Assembly (NCBI GenBank): GCA_015179025.1
Contig: WHUX01000221.1
Coordinates: 21,300-85,299 of the forward strand
Reading direction: 5' to 3'
Length of the DNA: 64,000 nt
Source of the DNA: Terfezia claveryi
Lineage: Eukaryota; Ascomycota; Pezizomycetes; Pezizales; Pezizaceae
The first letter of the stretch is position 1, and each line of letters starts with the position of its first letter. The notes below the pieces were generated by a model. It ran no database searches and was not told the DNA's origin. It saw only the letters and a list, made by a program, of their open reading frames with translations. A program made the translations under genes and the position numbers. Positions 33,611 through 45,489 of the stretch are shown one piece after another.

Positions 33611-33996
33611 AACTGGGACACAATGGCTGCTTCAGGCACAGGACACTAATGAGCGGTGTACTTTAGGGATGTATGAATTGTACTCATCTTCAATCTCTCC
33701 TGGGGCGTCATTTGAGGTCGTACAGGCCCTCATAGTGCACACTAATATCCAGGTGACTGTTTTTCCTAGATTTCATTTACCAGACCGTTTTACCCCACTC
33801 ACCAGCATCGGGGAAATTGCGAAAATGTCCGGGGCTGTGTTTAAGCGCGGCCTAGCGTCCCACCATTTGGGCGAAAAGAAAAATATCAAAGACAGCTTTA
33901 ACGAAATACCTATCAAAAGACAACGGAGGCTGGACGTTTGTGGAGCCCGTTGTATCTTGGGTATTACCAGTCTTTTAAGACGAGGGAACGGGACCA

Positions 33997-34046
33997 TCTC
34001 ATAGCATTACGCTGCATAGACGTATAGACTTAAAAAAAAAAAAAAA
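33997..34046 (+). repeat. Poly-A-tailed retroposon 3' end, copy 2
   Basis: TCTCATAG...GCTGCATAGACGTATAGACT followed by a run of about 14 A. The same 3' unit and tail occur at 2422-2481. This pattern suggests a SINE or LINE 3' end. Confidence 0.5.
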
Positions 34047-34103
34047 GGAGAAGAAAAGAGACAACACTACATCCCTCACTTAAAACCGATATAGCCGGGG
34101 TCA

Positions 34104-34473
34104 TCAACGTCGTTCTGTATACAGCCCAGTGCCATCTTTTCCGTGACTCACGATATACCATGTTGCCCAATTTGAGATGTACCTAACGGCGGTGGCAGGG
34201 TCTCGAATGGAGTTTAACCGAGCTGTAACAGGGTAGGGTACGGTAGCGCGTTCGGAATCTGCGACAAATTGGGTTTTAATATTTCGGCTCTGCAGGAACA
34301 CTGACGTTAGGTGTATTTCAGTCGCGTCTCCCTCGCTTGAGATCTCCTGCAATTGTGTCAAAGGAAATGCGGTTATCATGATAAGCAACGGATGGCCGTG
34401 GGAATCTTTGATCGGATCTAAATACTTGTCGAATGGCCTCGACGACTGTTTTCTTCATGGGGTGAGCAGCCAT
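34104..34473 (-). pseudogene. Possible small gene or fragment, no family recognised
   Basis: From an ATG at 34473 the minus strand reads MAAHPMKKTVVEAIRQVF and SDQRFPRPSVAYHDNRISFD, then the neighbouring frame continues with LQEISSEGDATEIHLTSVF, RATVPYPVTARLNSIRD and ATAVRYISNWATWYIVSHG to a stop at 34104. Amino-acid composition is protein-like in both halves, but they are in different frames and no GT...AG intron between them was confirmed. I do not recognise a family. Confidence 0.25.
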
Positions 34474-36049
34474 CCAGCTATACATCCTAATGAGGCTTTC
34501 TCACCACTTCTTATATATCTCCCATCCTCCACATTGGTAACCTTGACTACATTATAGCACAAAAATACGGTTTTCTTGAGGCAATTGGCTTCCTAAGTAT
34601 GTGCTGTGTAAATTCCCCCCTTGTTCACGATTTTACTGATTTTGGTTTCCGGCACAAATGTCAGCATTTTAAATCAGACAAGCATTGACAGTTCCAAGAT
34701 CCGCGACGCGACAGATGTCTGGCTTCGTTAATGTAGGTACCCATGTACCCTGGTGGGGTCTAACTACCCTTGGTGGTGGTGAGTCATATTTAATGATAGT
34801 CTGGTTATTTAATGAGATACAGTACGGTACCTACGAGGGTGTTGTGCCAACCAGACTATACGGTACCTGGGGTAGGTTAGTCTACATCTGGCGTAGCTTT
34901 GGCACGAGAAACTGGTCTGGCGAACTCACTAGTAACAAACATATGCCAACTACCTATAGGTATTTTTATACGGCACATCAATAATATGGTGTCGCTGCAC
35001 CACCAGCTGCAATAACAGCACGAAGTTGGTCAGGCATAGTGCGAATCTGTCCCGCAAGCGATCTCCAGTTATTTCCTATCCTGCCGTCTCAGTATTCCCC
35101 CATAATGCTGAGCGATGTGCCTTCATTTTATCCGACAGTGAGAGATTATCCAGAGAGCGGAGCGTAGAATAACGGCTTGAAATAGCCTGTATAAATTTGT
35201 AATTTGTCTGGTATAGCTAAAATCCGGTATAGCAAATAGCGTGGTTCTAGGCGGGATAAAAGGATAAAACTTGAGTGCTTCCAGAGATTGTATACCTAGA
35301 TATACTCGTACTCAACCGTTGACTGCTTATACGGTATTCTATCAATATATATCGGATTTCTCAATGCTACCAAACAAGAGGAAGGGGTTGAGCAATCTGG
35401 AGCGGAATAGGATTTGTGTGAAAAGACAAATTCCGCGGTATGCAGCATGACTTATAAAGAGTTTGGTGCTCTGTTTCCGCGACAGATGGTAGGCCTATGG
35501 CACCGTCTACTATAAGCGACATATTGAAGGATAAGGACCGATGGCTAGCTGTAAATACTAGTAGTGGGACGGTTTGGAAACTATTTTGTACTCTTTTTCC
35601 ATTGCTATTGCGCTGTTCTGTGGCCTTACCATTCTGTTATAGCAATTACATTTACCTGGATTAGCCCAGTAACAATCCCTGTAACCCCTTTCCAGTATTA
35701 TAGCAAGTAGTCGCCTAACCTAAATTGCTAGAACTGGCAAACTTTGGCTTGAGCTGTCCGGATACCATGGTATCCGCTATACCGGGGTCCAGTATAGCAA
35801 GGTTTGAGTGTAACATTACACCCAAGTACATTCCCCATGACTTGTCCGGGTGGGACCTTGCTGAGGTTATGCGTGGAACGTTTCACTCTTTATGCTGGTA
35901 ATATAATATCGTTGGGAGGTACCAAGGTAGATTTGTGATGTGGTACTGGCTCGTTAGGAGTTAGGCCACTGGACCAAGGGTTACTTATAGTGCCAACCAG
36001 ATTACTCAGTACCGGTACCGGTACTGCTGTTTTCAATTTTACTCACACT
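34474..36049. other. Gene-free DNA with transposon ends
   Basis: No supported gene. Repeat ends with GGTATAGC words (35208-35240 and 35770-35800) resemble terminal sequences of pogo-type elements. A family B element lies at 34797-34858 and a single family B end (GTGCCAACCAGATTA) at about 35990. Confidence 0.4.
34797..34858. mobile_element. Short palindromic MITE, family B, copy
   Basis: 62 bp with TAGTCTGGTT at the left and GTGCCAACCAGACTA at the right, inverted termini that recur at 30036-30107 and 42786-42824. TA lies at each edge. No coding capacity. Confidence 0.6.
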
Positions 36050-36830
36050 CTGGTTCGGGACGCAACTGGGTGCGGCAGGGGTGGGCGCATGCAGAACCAC
36101 TCTCTAAACAACTTCAGACCATGGACCATAATAATAATATCTCTTGAGCCGCTCTACTTTGTAAGTTGTAAAGATTGGCCCGAGTCTCTGACAATTTAAG
36201 AGAAGTATTATTACCTTTTTGGTACATACTACACATTCAGGCTGATATGCCTCACCATACCCATACCGAAGTTGCTGTTTACCTCTTTCTACGCTACATC
36301 CAAATCGCTGTTCAAAAATCTTCTTTTCTTTCTAATCTTTTCTAGCCATCGCCCATACTAGTCGTTTTGCTGCAATATCAGAATCTAAAATGGTGGTCAC
36401 TTTCTGGCCCTCCACTTCCATTATTGTTTTTGATAACCTAAGATCTGGCAACACTAACGATTTTTTTTGTTAATTAGAATACTAGTAACCAATAAATATA
36501 GAAGCAAATAATCATACTAAGGCTCTAAAAGTTTTTGGTTTATTTCACAAAGTCAACTATTGCATCCGCCTTGTTCTGGAGACATACGTTTTGGACGTCC
36601 AGATCTAGGTATATTTTCATGCGTGCCTTGAGTTTCATATTTCACTAGAAGGTCTTTGACTGTTTGCCATGGCCTGCCAACTGCTTTCGCAATTTGAGCT
36701 CCTGCCAATTAGCAATCGTAATAGTCAAGACTCCTTCCTTTCTCCAAGTTTGAGCGCTTTGGTTGTACATATCAAAAGCTACCTAATGCCGCTGTCTAGC
36801 TGAAGCAATATTAGCTGACATTGTATTGTA
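36050..36830 (-). pseudogene. Tc1/mariner transposase relic
   Basis: On the minus strand, in shifting frames, there is an N-terminal helix-turn-helix: AGAQIAKAVGRPWQTVKDLL then VKYETQGTHENIPRSGRPKR (about 36710-36580). This is the Tc1/mariner DNA-binding pattern with GRPK linker. Further on come AAKRLVWAMARKD (about 36395-36345) and, in another frame, FEQRFGCSVERG and YGEAYQPECVV (about 36310-36230), corresponding to the start of the DDE domain. Frameshifts and stops are frequent, so it is inactive. Terminal repeats were not located. Confidence 0.6.
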
Positions 36831-37382
36831 TCTTAGAGTCGTACTTCAACGTTGAACAATAGACAACTTGTAGAAATATTAGAGCCATTCTGAGCATTCA
36901 CGAACATATTCTGCTTTCTCAGTGGTCGTTCATATGCAGAGTAGCTGCATGTAGCCCACCATAGCCGAGCCGAGTTTTATGTGTCCCTGAACACTTTATG
37001 TAGGCATCACCAAGGGGGTACTAAGTTACCATCTTTGGCTGATCTCGCTCTACGAACTAAATTGATCTTGGCTCCTGTCCTTCCTCATCAGGGTGGATTG
37101 TGAAAAAAAGGGACCTCTACTTAGTGTTAGAACAAACCAGTGCCTCTAATTTCCGTCACATTACCGATAGCGACTCTACCTCCAACCGTCTGCGGCTAAC
37201 ATTTCTTATCAGAATGTGCGCAAGGGGTATGAAAGGTTGATATCTTAAAACGACAGAAACTCCACCAAAACATAACGTATCAAAAAATGTAAACCGTGAG
37301 GGGATATGACATAGAACCATTGAATCTAGACCCGAGACACTTTTTAAACCCCTACTCCCTCTAAATGACGGCATATGGCAGT
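36831..37382. other. Intergenic, downstream of the RNA polymerase I gene
   Basis: About 550 bases with no supported gene between the Tc1 relic and the 3' end of the polymerase gene. Confidence 0.35.
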
Positions 37383-40300
37383 CTAGTGCTTTATATTGTA
37401 CTTCATCTGTACACCCATGGCGGAAAGTTCAGCGTCGAGATACCTATATAGCTGGTTAGCCCTAACAAACTCCCCAGACATCAGAAGGAGGACTTACTTC
37501 AAGACATAAGGAATGGCCACTATAGTCGTACTCTCTCCACCCACAAACACATTCCCGTGCCCATCCTCCCAAGCCTCTCCTTCATTCTCGAACCCAGTAG
37601 CCTTCGCCGCACATCTCCTACATCTAACCTGTGGTTTGAAACCAGGTTTCTTGATAGTAGGAGTAATCGACATGAACGTTCCACAGGTTCTACATATCCA
37701 TGCTTGAGTGTAATCACTACAGTTCAACAGGCGGTCTTGGAGTAAGAACGCGGCGCCGTGGGCGAGCATAGAGTCGCGCTCCATTTCTCCAACACGGATT
37801 CCTCCTCCCTTCTTTCTACCCTGTAATTATCCAGTATTGTGTCAGTAAAACTAATAGTCTCTAGAGAGGGATCACTATTATATGACCCAATCAAGGGTGT
37901 GCAGAGTTCGGGACTAACCTTGATAGGCTGATGCGTCAATTCTGAGATTTTACCAGTCGTCCGTACCTGGAACTTATCGTTGACCATATGCCTCAACCTC
38001 TGATAATAAACCAATCCAATAAAAATATCCGCCTGCAACTCCTCCCCCGTAATTCCGGAATACATCGGTTCATTGCCATGGTAATTATATCCCGCCTTAA
38101 TAAGCTGATGCCCAAAGTAATCTGCTGCAGTATTCTCTTCATCAAACTTAAATGGCGTACAATCCTGGGTTACTCCATGCAGCGCACCTGACTTCCCCGC
38201 CAACGACTCCACCAACATACCAATCGTCATCCTGGATGGGAACGCGTGAGGGTTGATAATGACATCTGGCTGCATCCCCGATTCTGTGAAGGGCATATCT
38301 GCGGCTGGCCATTTCTGAGAACAGACACCCTTCTGCCCGTGGCGAGAGGCGAATTTATCTCCAATTTGTGGTGAACGGGGGATGCGGAATTTGATAGATA
38401 TCTCTTGACATGGCTGGTCTGGTGTTTCATGGGCAAGCAATCGGACTTCGTCGATGAAAGCGACTTCGGACCCGTGGTAAGTGAATACCTTGGCTTCTTT
38501 CTTGCTCACATCGTAGTATGCGGCGACAGGATCACCGTCCTCGACTCTCTGCCCCACAATCGGAAAGCCGTCTAGATCAAGGTGCTTGAACCAGCGGAAT
38601 TGAACCTTTCCAAGACTGTTCAGACGATCTTTTGTGGATTTTTCCAACTTCCTCACTTCGGAATCGTATGCTAGCTTGACCTTGTCGTATTCCTCTCTCT
38701 TGATTTCATATTCCTCCCATTCTACTTGCGAGGCTTCTGCGTCGGGTTTGTACACTGGGCTTGGTGCAACAGGGGTACCGCTCTCGTAGTCGCTCAACAC
38801 CTGGGCAATAGATTCCTGTTCCGCAAATCCAAAGAGCATCTGACCAGTCTTCTCCCCTCGACCCTTCTCCCTCCACCCATACTGCTCTGTCTTGTACACT
38901 GTTCCATACCCAAAACCTCTCTCATATGATGATTTATTCAATATCATAGCGTCATCCATGTCATATCCGGTGTACGAAATAACAGCCACAACAGCGTTCA
39001 TTCCGTTAGGAAAGTTATCTAGACCATATTCATCATAGAGGGGTGCCTTGACGATGGGCGTCTGACCAGTTTGAAGCCTATAAGATTTGTTGTCTGTTCG
39101 GTATCTCGTCGCTGTACCAGGAGTTCCCATAGCTTGCTTACCCATCTGACACTGGTACATGTTTCTGGGAGACTGGTTGAAGTCAGAGAATGGGGTCATG
39201 TTGGCAACAATAGACAGAATGTTTGTGGGATCGAACTCGACATGGGTGGATTCGCCGGAAATCACTTCCTGAGGGTTGACGGCAATAGACATATGTGGCT
39301 GCTCAAATGGTCCGACGATATCCTCCTTATCTAGTGGCAGATACTTGACTGGTCGAATCATTCTAGCCTGCTGGGAGAATAGATATATACCAGGGTATTG
39401 ACCACCATTCGACTCTGGGACATATCCAACTTCGAGTTCTAATGGGAGGTCATGTGATCCCTCAACCTTCCAGTATCGGAGTGTATCTGCTATCACTTTT
39501 GCCTCCTTGGGCGAGCACCATCCCACAATGCAACCATCGAGTTGTACACACATCGTAGCCACACGGGGTAGGGGGAAGGTAGCAAGGGAAGACATCCCAA
39601 GGGATGCTAGAACTCTCCGCACAGAGGAGACATTGCTTGCTGTAGTGGTGATCATACATTTGTGTGCCAGATGATTAAGCAATCCACAAGGAGAACCATC
39701 GGGGGTGTGGACAGGACATAGGAAACCTGGAGTTCATGTCAGCATCAAAGGGTGTACAGGGTGAGAAAGCAGCATACCCCAGCTCTCAGGAAGTAATTTG
39801 CGAACTGTCGTGGTTTTCAATTGCGCGAAGAAGGCACCTCTGTGTACCATCCGGAAATGAGAAATGAAACGGTAGAAGTTGATTTTTTCAGCAGCAACGG
39901 TGAAACCAGAAACCTGCTGTAAATCTAAGCCACTAGGGCTTGACAAATTTCCTGTCGATAAGAAATATTCCAAGGCATTTCCAAGATTCTCGTTGACCTT
40001 CAAGAATAATCTTGAAAGATAGGCCTTATTCCTGAAATCGACACTGACATGACTCACTACATCCGCACGAATTTGCGCTCGGATATCGTCCACTAACTTC
40101 TCGACCCGCTCCTTGAGCACCATTCCATATAAGAAGCCTCCCAGAAGTACCTCCTGATGCTGAATCGAATCTGGGTTGTCTTGAGCACAATCGCCCTTAA
40201 CAAGTGCATAGAGCTTTTTGATCATGAAAAGTAGCATCCTAAACTTATCTCGGTCGTCATTTAAGTGGGCTAACACAATTCGCCTCAGCATCTCTTTTCC

Positions 40301-41453
40301 AACATCGACATCGCTGAGATCAGGTCCAAGTCCCATGACTACCCGAAATTTGTCTCCCAAGTACGCCAGAGTCTCCAACCTCGTGGGCAAGCCATATACC
40401 TTGTACGTTCGTAACAGCAATTCCACTCGATCAGTCAAGAAGGTATTGTCCCTTTGCCCAATTGAAACCAGGCCATCGAAGATTTCTCGGTCATTGGTCT
40501 CCACCAAAGCCTTCATCACCATCACGGCTGGAATAAGATACTCGTTCTTTCTCCACGAAAATCGGAAGGTGACATTCCCATCTGACAAATAGTGCAAGAC
40601 ATTGGTCTGAGAGGTTTGGTCGGGCCTGACACAGCGGATCTGGACACCAAAATTGGTGTATGATGCTCCACGATTCGAGTAAGACGGACGGATAATTGCC
40701 ATAGGGTGATTTCTTCGTTGGACGACTAGAAGGCGAATAAGCTTCTCATTTCCGTTGATAATGAAGTATCCTCCTAGCTCTTCGGTTTCTTCCTTGCGAT
40801 TTATTAGCTCGGCGGGTGACAGCTTCTCAAGATTACATCGATTTGACTAGTTAACTCGTCAGTTTCATGCCCGTGAGGTCCCCATTTGTGATACGACACG
40901 TACTCTCAGCATCACAGGAATCTGTCCACATTCCCGATCAATGCTCTGCCAGTCACCATTGTTCACTTTCAGTCCCAACTTCACTGTCAGCCTGGACCGA
41001 TATGAGATATGTCGTTCTCGGCACTATATTCCCATTAATTAACTAATTGGACGCAGCAATATCTAACTAGTCATAGTACCTCAGACGGATATATTAGGCG
41101 ATTGAGACTGGTCTTGTCTTTTATGCTGAGTTTCGGCTTGTCGACATAAATCTTTTCGACTCGTACTGCAGAAACTCAGTTCCAGTCTAGCCAATTGAGC
41201 GCTCAGAAGGCCACCTACTAGTCAACTTGTTGCCATATTGACTCCACTCGCTACTACCATCGAACACCACCCTCTCCCCTATATCTCTCGCCGCAAGGTC
41301 CAACAGTCCTCCATCCACCGTAAGGGTATTGAACGACTCGACATGGGGACGGACAGCCGCTTCAAGGGCAGGGAAGGCAGATTTATCTTTTGATGGATTC
41401 CGAAAGAGTCGCTCCCTCTTTAATGTCTGGAACTTCCCGGAGACGGATGGCAT
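37383..41453 (-). CDS. RPA2: RNA polymerase I second-largest subunit
   Basis: Seven exons: 41453-41219, 41165-41080, 41023-40904, 40846-39778, 39726-37919, 37820-37498, 37443-37383. The six introns (51-98 nt) all have GT...AG ends and matching phases, giving 1233 residues (yeast A135 has about 1200). This subunit forms half of the active-site cleft of the nucleolar enzyme that makes rRNA. Landmarks: MPSVSGKFQTLKRERLFRNP, ARDIGERVVFDG, VDKPKLSIKD, RSNRCNLEKL, GGYFIINGNEKLIRLLVVQR, RPSYSNRGASYTNFGVQIRC, FPNGMNAVVAVISYTGYDMD, SRHGQKGVCSQKWPAADMPF, PHAFPSRMTIGML, and a C-terminal zinc ribbon with CRTCG and CRRC pairs. The SYTNFGVQIRCVRPD context points to Pol I rather than Pol II or III. Confidence 0.96.
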
Positions 41454-41634
41454 TGTGTACAGCTGATCGCGGTTGTGGACTCGTCCTAGAGCTTCAGAGC
41501 TTCAAAAGTTTTCTTTTTGGATTTGCCAAGATTTACAAGTGCCAAGGGATTGTGGTTCATGCAATATACATACATGCATATGCACGCCTGCAGTGCAAAG
41601 TTCCATCCTCGAATTAAAAAAGGATACATTTAGC

Positions 41635-41715
41635 TAGCCTCGTAGAACCAGGTTAATATATTGTAGGTTCGTGACCTCGCAACCCCAGAGGTTAGAGGTT
41701 GTTGCTACGAGGCTA
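41635..41715. mobile_element. Short palindromic MITE, family A, copy 3
   Basis: 81 bp, TAGCCTCGTAGAACCAGG at the left and GCTACGAGGCTA at the right, with the family inner block GGTTCGTGACCTCGCAAC. Lies 182 bp upstream of the RPA2 start codon. Confidence 0.75.
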
Positions 41716-41831
41716 GTCTAGAATCGCTACTCACTCACAATATATTAATCGGGGAGTTTGAGAGAATGTTTATTTACTAAAGTACGCTAGTAAAGTACGC
41801 TAGTATACAAGTGACAACGCTAAGTAACTAG

Positions 41832-41885
41832 CAGGTTCGTGACATCGCAAACTCCCAGAGACAACAGACTGGTTCTACGAGGCTA
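41832..41885. mobile_element. Short palindromic MITE, family A, copy 4, 5' truncated
   Basis: Only the core and right end remain: GGTTCGTGACATCGCAAACT, AGAGACAACAGACTGG and TTCTACGAGGCTA. The left terminus is replaced by CTAGCA. Confidence 0.65.
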
Positions 41886-42967
41886 ACATTTAGCCACCTA
41901 CTCCGTATACTAGAGCAGGTTTGTTTGTATTTCATACAAATCCCTAGTGGAGATCGAAACGTAGGTGGGGAGAGGACAGCCTGGCAAAAGCATCCCAACG
42001 AACAATTCTGGTAATCGCAAGGGACTCTGAGAAAAAACAAAACCTCATTTTTAGGCCTTGAGTTTCGTTCGTGCTAATTTATCTTCTTTTATGCCTGTTT
42101 CAAGGTAATCTTGGGTTTGTCTTCGAAGATCCCTAACATCATAGGCACATACCAAATGTGATACGTTAAGCGACTCGAAAAACCAAAAATACAAGAAATG
42201 ACAGGAAACATATTTGTAACTGCCCCGCCTGCCGAATCTTCGCCCTGCCTTTGGAGTATTCATATCCCCAGTGCCCATCACCTACTGCAGGATTCTCTTT
42301 GTCCCTGCGTCTCCCCATGTGCATCGTGCATATGATCATCATTACCCTAAACAAGCTCTTGATTCAGGCTGAGTGTTTCTCCACATGTTTCTCGCCCGAA
42401 CCGTACGCTAGAGATTGGTGAGTGAGGTGTTGATTTGTTTGAGGCCCTCGAGGGTAAAAAAAATCCACTTGATGCAGTTCCACTGATAACTGGATGCACA
42501 CGTACCGACCTATCGCCTCCGCCACGCCCTCTTACCGGCCTCTCCCCGACATAACTATGGCTTCTGCCGCCACGCCCCGTACCAGCCCTCCCCTGAAAAC
42601 ACAAGGGAGCAAACGCTCCCGCTACGGCCCCCCCGGCTCATACCAGATCTAGGTTAGTGGGGAACGTCTCAACCAGATCTACGGTGGATTCTCCCCCCCC
42701 CCACCTTTCACCTTCTTCACTTCCCCTGCTCATCCATATTCCCAGCTACACTCGCCGCGTGGGCATACCAGGGCTACGTCCTTTGTAGTCTGGTTGGCAC
42801 AAGGGGCTTGTGCCAACCAGACTACATATGTACGTCCTTTCCATCTCACCACCCTACCTCCTCCCGCCTCACGCCTCCTCTTCCAATCTTGCTTCAGCCC
42901 CCCCTCTGTGATGAGGGGGTGACTCAGGTATAACTCCTCCGCACTCATTTTTGGCTAGGCAATCTGC
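41886..42967. other. Gene-free DNA flanking the Mutator-like element
   Basis: No supported gene. Contains a family B palindrome (42784-42826) and several CT- and C-rich stretches around 42685-42720. It ends with CAATCTGC, the target site copy of the element that follows. Confidence 0.4.
42784..42826. repeat. Perfect 20-bp-arm palindrome (family B)
   Basis: TGTAGTCTGGTTGGCACAAG, a GGG loop, then the exact reverse complement CTTGTGCCAACCAGACTACA. It has the ends of the family B elements at 34797 and 30036 with no internal sequence. It could extrude as a cruciform, and single ends of the same sequence lie at about 10908 and 35990. Confidence 0.85.
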
Positions 42968-45481
42968 GGAATGCGCTCAAGCAGAACACGCTAATATTTT
43001 TACTAACCTATGAAGGAAAAGTAGCAGCTCAGATATCTAGCTGTTTTAGAATGCAGAAAAGGGGCTTGTCATGACGATATACTATTTATTCCTGCCGGAC
43101 TCCACTCCTATTTACAATTCCCATGGCCTATGTCTATTTACAATATCTTTAGTATGAACGCTCATTAGACTACTCAACGTGACCTGTACATGATTAGCCC
43201 ATTCTTCCATTCGCTGACTTTGTACTATATTGTCGTCTAGGTTAAGCTGGTCTAGCAACTCATATACTGTATAGAGCTGCTGTTGCACTTGCTCAAAGCT
43301 TTCCCGTACTTGACTAATAATATTTACCCTCTCAGCATTCTGCCCACTATATTCATTTTCAACCCATATAGTGCCCATGGTCTCATACACTTCTATACCA
43401 TACTCTTCAAACATCATTAAGTACGCCTTCCACTGCACTGGAGTTCATACTTTGATTTCAGTATCAAGATGGAAGATATGTTGGCATGGAAGTAAGTATT
43501 GTCTATAGAACTTGCAGTGACATTGTAAATTCTCATCAAACCTAGGCAACTCCTTTCCCTTCGCTATGCACTCCTCAACAACATCAAGCTCACGGGCAAG
43601 TAATTTCTAAATAGGAACTGGTAGCTGACCTATTTCTACATACTGTTTTGTACAAATAGCAAGTTTGCGATTTCGGAAGTGACTTTTGGCCACTTCAGCT
43701 CGATTGTCAACATCATTCATAGCATCCATGATATTCAAAATCATGCCATAAATTCCATATGATGCCACTTGCCCTTTGGATAGCCCTGCACTAGACTTTA
43801 GCTTGTGATGCCATGCTTCACAGGTATTTGTAGTAGTGGCTTGAAGGAGGAAAGGGCTATGCTACCGAGTATACATTGCCCACTTAGGTGCATTCTGAAG
43901 CCAGTAGGTGCAAATGTATTTTGCAGTTTCTTCATCAGCAGCTGCAATTGCCTCTTCACACAGCTCACGATTTTTGATCTCAGTGAAGCAGTACATGGCA
44001 TGCTTGAGAAGCTGATATATATGCTTGTTAGCATTAGAGCTGAGTCATTGGAGGAGAGTTCGGTTGGAGTGAACAGAGCAGAGAAGATGAGCAACTTCCT
44101 GCTCACCCGCATTGAGACCTAGAAATGCTAGGCGAATTGCATGCTGTTCGATTACAGAATCATTGGTCATGATATAACGTGGCTGCCATTTACCTAAATG
44201 AACATTAATATGAGCTCAATCTAGGACATTCTAAGCTATTAGGGGGGTGGCGGGTACATATGGCAGGTTTAGCTGAAATTTAAATGTACCACTACACCAT
44301 TGCTTAATATACTTTAATCCTTCAGTAATGATATCTCCATTCTCTCGCTTAACAACCAAGTGCATGGTCGGAATCTATATATTATGCTCATTACGAACAA
44401 GAAATGAAAATATGTTATGACTCCATCGATTGAGCTTATGTATAGCATCAAATTGCGTAAACTAGCCTCATCTTTGCAGTGTCAAAAGCCTTGTAGGATG
44501 AGCAAAAACTAATTTTCATCTTTACTTTTTCTTACTATCAACTACATGCAGCTGTTCAAATAACCATCCACATTCTGTTAATAAACTGCAAGCATGGAGA
44601 ACATCATCCTCAAACAGCTTGCCATATGGAAGTGCCCATAGGTCTGCTGACCTTAATCCCCACTTTAGATTCCTGATATCTTTTCTATACACCGAATTCA
44701 TTAGCTATATCATATATCTTCAGTGAAGATAGTTATACAAACATTTTTAAAGATGAGCCACCAAGCTCTTTCAGCCGCTCAGCGCCTTCATGTGTACCTG
44801 CACCATGGACAGCATGGTAAATCTGAGCAGCAGAGTAATTTTTGGCTACTTCAGACTTGATATATCCTACTAATATGCTTGGTTTTTTTATCCGGAAGCT
44901 CTCCTCAATATCATGGGTATAGGTATGTTCATCAAGGTGCTCAACCGTAACAGCTGTACCATCAACTGGATGCGAGACCTTAATTCGCACATTACAAAGG
45001 TTAGCATTTTGAATACTGCTCTGCCGGCGTTTAATAATCTTGCCATCGGTATCTGCAACTTGAGCTACACTTGACTTCCTGCTTTTCCGAAGTCTGCACT
45101 CATATTTCTGAACATGTACTGTACCATAAGCTTGCAGCAGCTCTTGCTGAAGCTTTGAATAAACCGAATCCACATATGGCCATATCTCGTCAAATATTTG
45201 GGGGAATATTGTAACTGGTTTGCTAAGCTCGAACAATATAGTGCGATAGTGCAGGGCATCAGCAGAGATTGGCATCATAGCTTTGGTAGACATTTTGATT
45301 TGATGGTGTTCACAGTGATATCATATAGCAGTGGATATTGTATTGTAGTGATATGTGTATATAGTGACACCTCATCATGACAAGCCCCTTTACTGCATTC
45401 TAAAACAGCTAGATATCTGAGCTGCTACTTTTCCTTCATAGGTTAGTAAAAATATTAGCGTGTTCTGCTTGAGCGCATTCC
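42968..45481 (-). mobile_element. Mutator-like DNA transposon with 107-bp inverted repeats
   Basis: The left end (42968-43074) and the reverse complement of the right end (45375-45481) match over 107 bp with a single visible mismatch; both start GGAATGCGCTCAAGCAG. The flanks carry an 8-bp duplication CAATCTGC at 42960-42967 and 45482-45489. The 2514-bp body encodes one minus-strand transposase, now interrupted. Long inverted repeats, an 8-bp duplication and a SWIM-type transposase place it in the MULE superfamily. The near-identical ends suggest recent movement, though the transposase is broken. Confidence 0.85.
43112..45293 (-). pseudogene. MULE transposase, interrupted by stop codons
   Basis: The N-terminal part is an open frame of 186 codons (45293-44733) beginning MSTKAMMPISADAL, containing NLCNVRIKV and DEHTYTHDIEESFR, a DNA-binding C/H region typical of fungal MULE transposases. 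Further along the minus strand, in frame-switched pieces, are KHAMYCFTEIKNRELCEEAI, TTTNTCEAWHHKL, and a SWIM zinc-finger LQCHCKFYRQYLLPCQHIFH (about 43545-43485, CxC...CxH). Between these lie stops, including TAG at 43607-43609 and TGA at 43445-43447. The last 108 codons (43438-43112) are again open. The transposase would cut and paste the element if intact. Stops of the kinds seen could arise by C to T or G to A changes. Confidence 0.7.
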
Positions 45482-45489
45482 CAATCTGC

